A stretch of 64,000 nt of DNA from Arthrinium phaeospermum (lineage: Eukaryota; Ascomycota; Sordariomycetes; Amphisphaeriales; Apiosporaceae), in the NCBI GenBank assembly GCA_006503535.1, contig QYRS01000012.1, positions 992,001-1,056,000 of the forward strand, written 5' to 3'. Below the pieces are notes generated by a model that worked only from the letters and a program-made list of their open reading frames with translations, ran no database searches and was not told the origin of the DNA. Shown here in pieces: positions 57,573 through 64,000 of the stretch (position 1 is the first letter of the stretch; every line of letters begins with the position of its first letter). Both the position numbers and the translations under genes were made by a program.

Positions 57573-59359
57573 ATGCACAATATGCAAAACATGCGATACA
57601 TACTGCTCAGTGCCCTCGTTGTGCTGAGCATCTCCCCCTTCTGCCTAGCTCTGAACTTTTGCCCAGGGGCACCTCCCTCTGGCAACTGCAGCACGGCCCA
57701 TCTTGAGGCTGTGCTAGGGCCATACAATGCAACAATCGAAAGAATCAATCGAACCAACGAGACGTTTTCATGCTATGGTGAAGACGTCGCCGACAATGTG
57801 TTTTACGGGCTGTGTCGGGCTACTACTTTACTCGACTTGAACATAGCATCGCCTGAATGCAACTACGCCCTTGTCCCTGCCGCCATCGTGCGCCATGATT
57901 GTGAAGATGGACACATACCGGTTCGGCCTCATACTGCCGGAAACTGGAACCTGGAAGAACTCCTTCATGGCAACTGGTGGCTCTAGCTTCGCCGGTGGGA
58001 TCAATTGGCGGGAGATGTGGCCCGGGGCATTGTATTACGGAATGGCAGTCATGTCCACCGACCAAGGCCACAAAGGCGGCATGACGGACCAGAGATGGGC
58101 GAAAGATAATCCCCGGGCCCGCGAAGACTGGGGATACCGCGCGCTGAACGGGTCGGTCCCGGTCGCGAAGGACATCATCCAGCAATACTACGGGAAACCT
58201 GCAGACCATTCCTACTTTGCGGGCTGTTCCACCTCCGGCCGGCAAGGACTCAGACAGATCGAGATAGACCCGTCATTCGACGGTCTGCTTATTGGCGCCC
58301 CGGCTTGGGATCAAGAGCATCTCATGCCCTGGGTGGCAAAGCTCGCAGACGTTGATCCACCGGATAACCCGGGCACGGTACCCAGGACTCCAACTCAGTA
58401 TCCGTTTATCGTCAACGGGGTCCGCAACGAGTGTGATGCGAAAGACGGTGTGACGGATGGGTTGATCATGGATCCCGCGGCGTGCAACATCACGGAAATC
58501 GCCATGTCCCTGAGCTGCGCAAGCAACAATACCTCTCCGTACTGCCTGACCCAGGCCCAGGTTTCCACGCTCGTTGCCTTGCATCAGAATCTAACTATCG
58601 AGGTTGATGGCGCGGCTGAAAACGTCTTCCCAGGCCCTGAGCCAGGCGCAGAAGCCAACTTGCTGAGCACCTATGTGACTCCTGCGGGAGGGGAGTATGC
58701 CCCGGCAGCCAAACCGTATGGATTCGACTGGCAGTGGCCGATCAATTTCCTCGATAACTATGAGGTTGGGTACAACTATACCGACCAGATAGTCAAAGAC
58801 GCCGAGAACGAAAGACCTGGGAAGGCGTCACCGCAAGCCAGTGCCACGAACTGGACCGCATTCCACAGTCGAGGGGGCAAGCTGATGATGTACCATGGGC
58901 TGGCCGACGGTTTCATCCCGACCAAGAGCAGCCTGCAGTACTACCAAGAAGTCGGCAACGCCACAAGCGCGCGACGACTTCATGCTCTACTATCAGGTAC
59001 CCGGAATGGCGCACTGCTTCTTCTCGGATAGCTACCCTGTAGGCTCTCTCCTTCAATACCGAGCGCCTTGGTACTTCTCGGGCGCTACGCAGGGCACCGC
59101 AGCCTTCGGCAGCAGTCCTATTTCGGGTTTCAATTGGGTGAACAACGCAAGCAGCGACATGTTCGCCGCCCTGATCAACTGGGTCGAGACCAAAGACCAG
59201 GACCAGAAGCCACAAGCTATCATAGCCACGACATTCAACGCCGCGGACGGCTACAACTCGTCGTTTGCTCAACGTCCCATTTGCCCCTTTCCCCAAACTG
59301 CACAATTCAATGAAAGCGAAATCAACCCTAATGCAACGAGCAGCTGGATGTGTCAATGA
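57573..59359 (+). CDS. Tannase / feruloyl esterase, secreted
   Basis: Serine esterase of the tannase-feruloyl esterase family, cleaving plant phenolic esters outside the cell. Start at 57573; the signal peptide is probably MRYILLSALVVLSISPFCLA. Key blocks: AVMSTDQGHKGG, FAGCSTSGRQGLRQIEIDP (nucleophile Ser in C-S-T-S-G), FDGLLIGAPAWD, MMYHGLADGFIPTKSS (catalytic Asp) and VPGMAHC (catalytic His). Many N-glycosylation sequons (N-x-S/T) fit secretion. Two frame breaks occur: about 57880 (before KMDTYRFGLILPE) and about 58966 (before the FMLYYQVPG block, which carries the His). Length after correction is about 595 residues, normal for the family. No intron was found. Confidence 0.9.
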
Positions 59360-62108
59360 TCACGGGGCGGCGAACGCTTACTCTCTAGAGATCAAAAGAA
59401 CCCCCCTCTCGTCATATACCATTTTACATGTATTGGCAAACACAATTTAAGTGGCGGGAAATGAACTTTGGAAGATCAAGAGCCAACTATTCTCTCTATA
59501 CGACCGGCTCAAGCCGAAACAACATAAAATTTCCACGACTCTGTCGTTTCGATGCTTACTATCCACTATGGTATGGTTAGCTATGGGATGTTTGCTTCTA
59601 GTTTCCCTATATAAGAATTAAATGCATGTACAAAAGTACATCTACATCAAAAGAATTCATGTCTAGTTTCTCGAGTTGCAACAAACTTAGATGTGGCTAG
59701 GTCCCGTGACGTGCCACGGTGCCATCAAGTCATCAACTGGTCTCTGACCACCGGTTCATAAATTGAAGTCACGTTATCACAACTTTCCGAACACTCGCCC
59801 AATGCCGTTGTAGAGGCTCATACGGAGGTGGTGATGAATGTTGATCTATTTCGGCTCTGAACGAAGGTCGAGCTGGTCCACGGCGAGTTGGTGGGAACGG
59901 CAAACCCGACTACACGTCCCCGCCTTATGCGAACGATAAAGACATCGTGGTGTGTTGACAGTTCAATTTCAAATTTCGCGTCTCGCCAAACCTATCCCAG
60001 TTTCCTGTGAAATCCCATGCAGACATATTGATCGAGTTCCATTTGAGTAGGTTGATATTGCTGCACGTTGGCCTAGACCCGACATGCGACATGCCACACG
60101 CATCTCCCGCAGTTTTTGCCGTTGTACGGATAGGTCTTAGTCTCCCACCGGTGTGGATCCAATATCGGTCATACCGGCCATCCCGGGTGTGGCGGCATGT
60201 AAGCTAGTCGGCCGCACTCGACAGAAACAGAGTGATTGATTACAAACTACATTCACGCTGTCCTCACGCACTCGGCATATGGAATTGATTGGAAATGGAA
60301 GTGCCGACGCTGTGCATCAACTCGACGTGGCTGTAGTCCAAGCGGTGGCTTGTGAAATGCATCTACATTGCTGGCATATGCGGCATCTATGGTGGCAGTG
60401 CAGACACCAGGAGGATGGATGGATGACGAATCCGGATTATGCCGGACTCGAGTGCCGACTGATTTGTCGTATTGATTCTTTCATTTACGGATTGGACGAG
60501 CAGGTTCATCTGGACGCGTGGGAGGTCGCGGACGCCCAGAAATGCAACATCGAACGATTCTGTCCAGCCGCACCAAGCAGCATAATCTTGCAAACACCGT
60601 CAGGCTATGCCCCTTCCAGCCGGCACTTTGGGGTCAGGAAGGTGCCAGGAAGGTGGTTTGGAATGTCTACCGTGAGTCTAGAGTCGACTTGTCGAGACCG
60701 GCCTGAACTAATAAAGTAGTCTGCGTAGCTACTATATGAGCCAAGTGGAGCCGGCCACGCTCCTGATCCCCACCCCGGAGAGATTGCGACGATGACTGTC
60801 GACCTGGCGAGTGGTTTCGAAACAGTCGATTTAAGCTCAGCCCTCTCACCAAAAGGAACTTGCCCAATCAAGCTGACACAAGAGCTGGTGATTGGTCGCC
60901 GATGTTTTGCTTTTGCTTCTAGCTTGGCTGCCTCTCGACTCCACACCAAGCACTCGACTCCCCGACTCCCAATGAGCCAAGCTCAGTCGGGTCAGCGCGG
61001 GTGTCTGTGCCTCAGGGCCTCTCAGCACTCTATCCCGACTGCGACTAGCCACCTGCAAAACCAACTAGCGGGCGTCGCACCTCATGCAAACGTCCGCTGG
61101 CGGGAGGAGAGGCAATCAATCTATTTTGTCTGGCCCTCCCCTCCGCCCACAGCTGTCAAGATGGCACCAGGGGTTTGGCACTACCCACTAGGGCGGTGGT
61201 CGAATCTGCTGTCACCTGCGACCTGCGACGCGGCAAGAGGATCCCGCAGGCAAAACCCGCGCTGGCGTAGGTGAGCGAGCGAGCGATGGCCTCTCCATGC
61301 CCATACCGGCGACCCCAGGTCCCCTGCTCCCTGGATCGTATGGTACGTACGATACGGGGGCCCTGATCCCGGGAAGCACGTCAAGCCTAATCGTGTGGGC
61401 CCCCCTTCAACAAGTGGGCAGACAGGACTGGCGGAGAACACACAATGCAGTGCCACTGCAGCGGGAGATCTTCACAGATCGATGTGCAGGGGCCCCCCCG
61501 GGGCATGAACGAGAACGCGTTAGCCTTGTCTATCTATCACCTGCAGACTGGAGCCTCCGCTAGTGTTTCGGGAATATCGAGAGAGAGAGGCGATAGTACT
61601 CTAGACACGAGGAAAGCAACACAAACCTCCTTTCCACGCAACGTACGCGCCGGCAATTCCAGAGAGCGCGCGCTCGGGACTCCCTGCGCATCCCGACAGC
61701 GCCTGGAGGGCCCGAGTTGAACGAGTCCGTCAAGAGGTATAAGAGATGGTGTGTTTCGAACCTCTTGTCGAAGAAAGAAAGAACCATCTCCAACTAACTA
61801 ACTATTCAACACACCTTCTTTTCCCTCTTCCCCCTCCTCTCTCTCTCACTCTCTTACTATTCAGTATTCAGACACTCGCTTCCTTGCTGAATTACACACT
61901 ATCGTTCATTCTTTCTTCACACGATCGACAGACCTACACACAAACTCACTCATTCTTTTTTATACTACACCTACCTAATCTGACCGAGTCAGCTACGTTC
62001 CTCACGACAGTTGCTCCACACCCACACGAGGCTTCAACTACAACAACCCACGATAAATACTTCTGTTTTTTATTTATTTTTCACCTTCTTTTTCTCAGAA
62101 TCCTCAAG
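59360..62108. other. ~2.7 kb intergenic region with long CT-rich leader at right
   Basis: No accepted gene. A lone 146-codon frame at 60279-60719 has no recognisable features. The right part (61775-62105) is pyrimidine-rich (ctctctctctcac) and looks like a long 5' leader of the Gly-rich gene. Confidence 0.4.
61738..61743 (+). promoter_or_regulatory. TATA box candidate of the Gly-rich secreted protein gene
   Basis: TATAAG followed by a CT-rich leader; the ATG at 62109 is 366 bp downstream, so a long or spliced 5' UTR is implied. Confidence 0.4.
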
Positions 62109-64000
62109 ATGAAGCCCACTCCTCAGCTCGCCCTCCTCTCGCTCGCTCTCAGCAGCAACGCACACACTCTCTACCAGAAGCGCACATACCCTGACGCCGG
62201 TGCCGGCGGCCAGATCGGCGGCGGCGCCAGCGGCAGCATTGGTGGACAAGTCGGTGGTGGTGCCGGAGTCGGAGCCGGTGCTGGCGGTGACGCAAAGGGT
62301 GGCGCTGGTGCCGGTGCCGGTGCAGGTGTAGGCGCCGGTGGTGACGTTGGCGGCCACATTGGAGGCGGTGCCAACGGCCAGATTGGTGGCGGCCTTGGTG
62401 CTGGTCTCGGCGGTGGCCTCGGCGGACAGGTCGGCGCTGGCGGCAACGTCGGCGCCGGTGCAGGTGGTGATGCCAAGGGTGGTGCCGGCGCTGGTGTAGG
62501 TGCCGGTGCTGGCGGTGACGTTGGTGGCCATCTCGGCGGACAAATTGGCGGCGGTGCTGGTGTCGGCGCTGGCGGCAACGTTGGCGGCGGCGCCGGTGTT
62601 GGTGCTGGTGGCGACGTCAAGGGCGGTGCTGGCGCTGGCGTGGGCGCTGGTGCCGGCGGCGACGCTGGAGCTCACCTTGGTGCTGGCCTCGGCGGCCAGA
62701 TCGGAGGTGGTGCCGGCGGCAACGTCGGTGGCGCCATCGGTGGCGGTGCTGGCGGTGATGTCAAGGGCGGAGTTGGCGCCGGCGTTGGTGCTGGCGGTGA
62801 TGCCAAGGGCGGAGCTGGCGCTGGTGTCGGTGCTGGTGTTGGCGCTGGTGGCGATGCCGGTGCCCACCTGGGAGGTGGCGCCAACGGACAAATCGGCGGT
62901 GGCCTCGGTGGCCACATCGGCGGCGGCGCTGGTGGTGATGTTAAGGGCGGAGCTGGTGCTGGAGCTGGAGCTGGCGCTGGCGGCAACGTCGGCGGCGGAG
63001 CTGGTGCTGGTATCGGCGGCAACCTCGGTGGTGGCCTTGGAGCCGGTCTGGGCGGTAGCCTCGGTGGCGCCGCCGGCGTCGTCGCTGGCCTCATCGGCAG
63101 CCTCGACGGCAAGGCCAAGGGCTGCGCCGGCGCGTCGGCGGTCTCAAGGCCGGCGCCAGCGCCGACCTCCAGGCCTCCCTGTCCGCGTTTGCCGACTTCG
63201 TGGCCGAGCTCAAGAAGGCGTCGGCCTCGGTCCAGGGCGCCGGCCAGCTCAACCTCATGGACATCATCAGCCTGCAGGTCCACATGGCCCCCTTCCAGCT
63301 GACCTGCGGCGGCCTCATCACGGGTCTTTTGGGCAAGAAGGACATCATCGCGGGGCTCGGCGGCTGCGACCTCATGGTCGACGTCCTGACCGGGCTCCAG
63401 GCCCAGGCCGACGCCTTCTTCAAGGCCATTGGCGGCATTTCTGGTGATCTTCACATCGGCATCGGCTCGCACTCGGCCGATGTCAACCTCGATGCCTTCG
63501 GCAAGCTGCTCGGCGGCATCCGCCAGCTTCAACTCGGGCCTGGGCGCTTTCGTCCACGGGTCTTGCAAGAACGCTCCCGGCATCACTGTGACTGCTACTG
63601 TCCCTGCCGGCATCTCGGCTACTGATGCTGTCAGCGCTGGTCCTTCCGCTACTGGCGGTGCTGGTGCTGGTGCCGGTGGCAATGTCGGTGGTGGCGCTGG
63701 CGGCAACGTTGGCGGTGGTGCTGGTGCTGGCGGTAATGTTGGTGGAGGTGTCGGCGGCGGTGCCGGCGGTGAGATCGGTGGAGGTGCTCACGGCGGCATT
63801 GGCGGCGGTGCTGGTGGCGATATCGGCGGAGGCGCCCACGGTGGCATTGGTGGCGGCGCTGGCGGTGATATCGGTGGAGGTGCTCACGGTGGCATCGGTG
63901 GTGGTGCTGGCGGCAACATTGGTGGTGGTGCTGGAGGTAAGCATCTCTTCGGGCCCCTTTTCTTCTCTCTGCAGCGTTCGACTAACACAAGTCTGTCTAG
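62109..64000 (+). CDS. Secreted Gly-rich repeat protein, partial at right edge
   Basis: Start MKPTPQLALLSLALSSNA at 62109 (signal peptide), then TLYQKR, a Kex2-type site. Residues ~26-330 are repeats of the type GAGVGAGAGGDAKGGAG, GGHIGGGANGQIGGGL and GGNVGGGAGVGAGGD. A non-repetitive globular domain follows: GAGQLNLMDIISLQVHMAPF, LTCGGLITGLLGKKDIIAGL, GCDLMVDVLTGLQAQADAFF and FVHGSCKNAPGITVT, with about four cysteines. Then a second repeat, GGGAHGGIGGGAGGDI. Frame breaks occur near 63140 and 63520. A splice donor (gtaagc) is at about 63938 and the gene continues past the window. A wall or biofilm-type structural protein is inferred from composition only. Confidence 0.75.

Noticed and set aside
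60279..60719. 146-codon lone frame, plus strand
   Set aside because: No motif, no promoter feature and no splice-linked continuation; compatible with chance.
62070..63706. Minus-strand 281- and 344-codon frames opposite the Gly-rich gene
   Set aside because: Repeat shadows without a signal peptide; the plus frame has one and a globular domain.

Overview
The window is nuclear DNA of a filamentous ascomycete, most likely a Sordariomycete. The evidence is short GT-AG introns (about 55-75 bp), GC-rich coding sequence, and typical families: CFEM, 2EXR, Pfam fungal-rhodopsin type membrane protein, RGS-LOV photoreceptor, caleosin, DUF7924 and a CE5 esterase. A decayed gypsy integrase fragment is present. 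No rRNA, convincing intact tRNA or CRISPR is visible.

Layout. 0-17.5 kb is mostly housekeeping and conserved genes: a partial membrane protein (-), mitochondrial IF-2 (+), a VHS/GAT/GAE clathrin adaptor GGA (-), the rRNA-modifying enzyme TSR3 (+), a gypsy relic (-), a MYND-finger protein (-), two tandem paralogous single-pass membrane proteins (-) and an F-box protein (+). 18.9-46 kb is an accessory region: a DUF7924 protein with a long acidic insert, a tiny seed-maturation-type stress protein, a CFEM membrane protein, a ~6.7 kb gene-free stretch, a CE5 esterase, a cytochrome P450 convergent with an aldoxime-dehydratase-like haem enzyme, a rhodopsin-type membrane protein, two low-complexity secreted proteins of opposite charge (Lys-Gly-rich and Asp-Ala-rich), a truncated SDR and a small secreted protein. 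46.8-64 kb holds an MFS transporter, a caleosin, an RGS-LOV blue-light photoreceptor, a 2EXR protein, a tannase/feruloyl esterase and a long Gly-rich secreted protein that runs off the right edge.

Two things dominate interpretation. First, fourteen genes carry frame breaks. Where the correct frame is clear, most look like one base lost from a G or C run (several times GGGGG read as GGGG). All lie at 0.9-17.4 kb or 43.8-64 kb, while eleven models (ten of them between 18.9 and 45.8 kb) read through cleanly. Second, three tandem duplications (141, ~219 and ~104 bp) have copies that differ only by small indels, and in the RGS-LOV gene the good parts of the two copies complement each other. Both point to uneven consensus quality rather than mass gene death, so I annotate these loci as genes with probable sequence errors and give the approximate break points.

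Biologically the most interesting parts are the P450/aldoxime-dehydratase pair, the RGS-LOV photoreceptor, and the set of TATA-driven secreted low-complexity proteins (KG-rich, DA-rich, Gly-rich).
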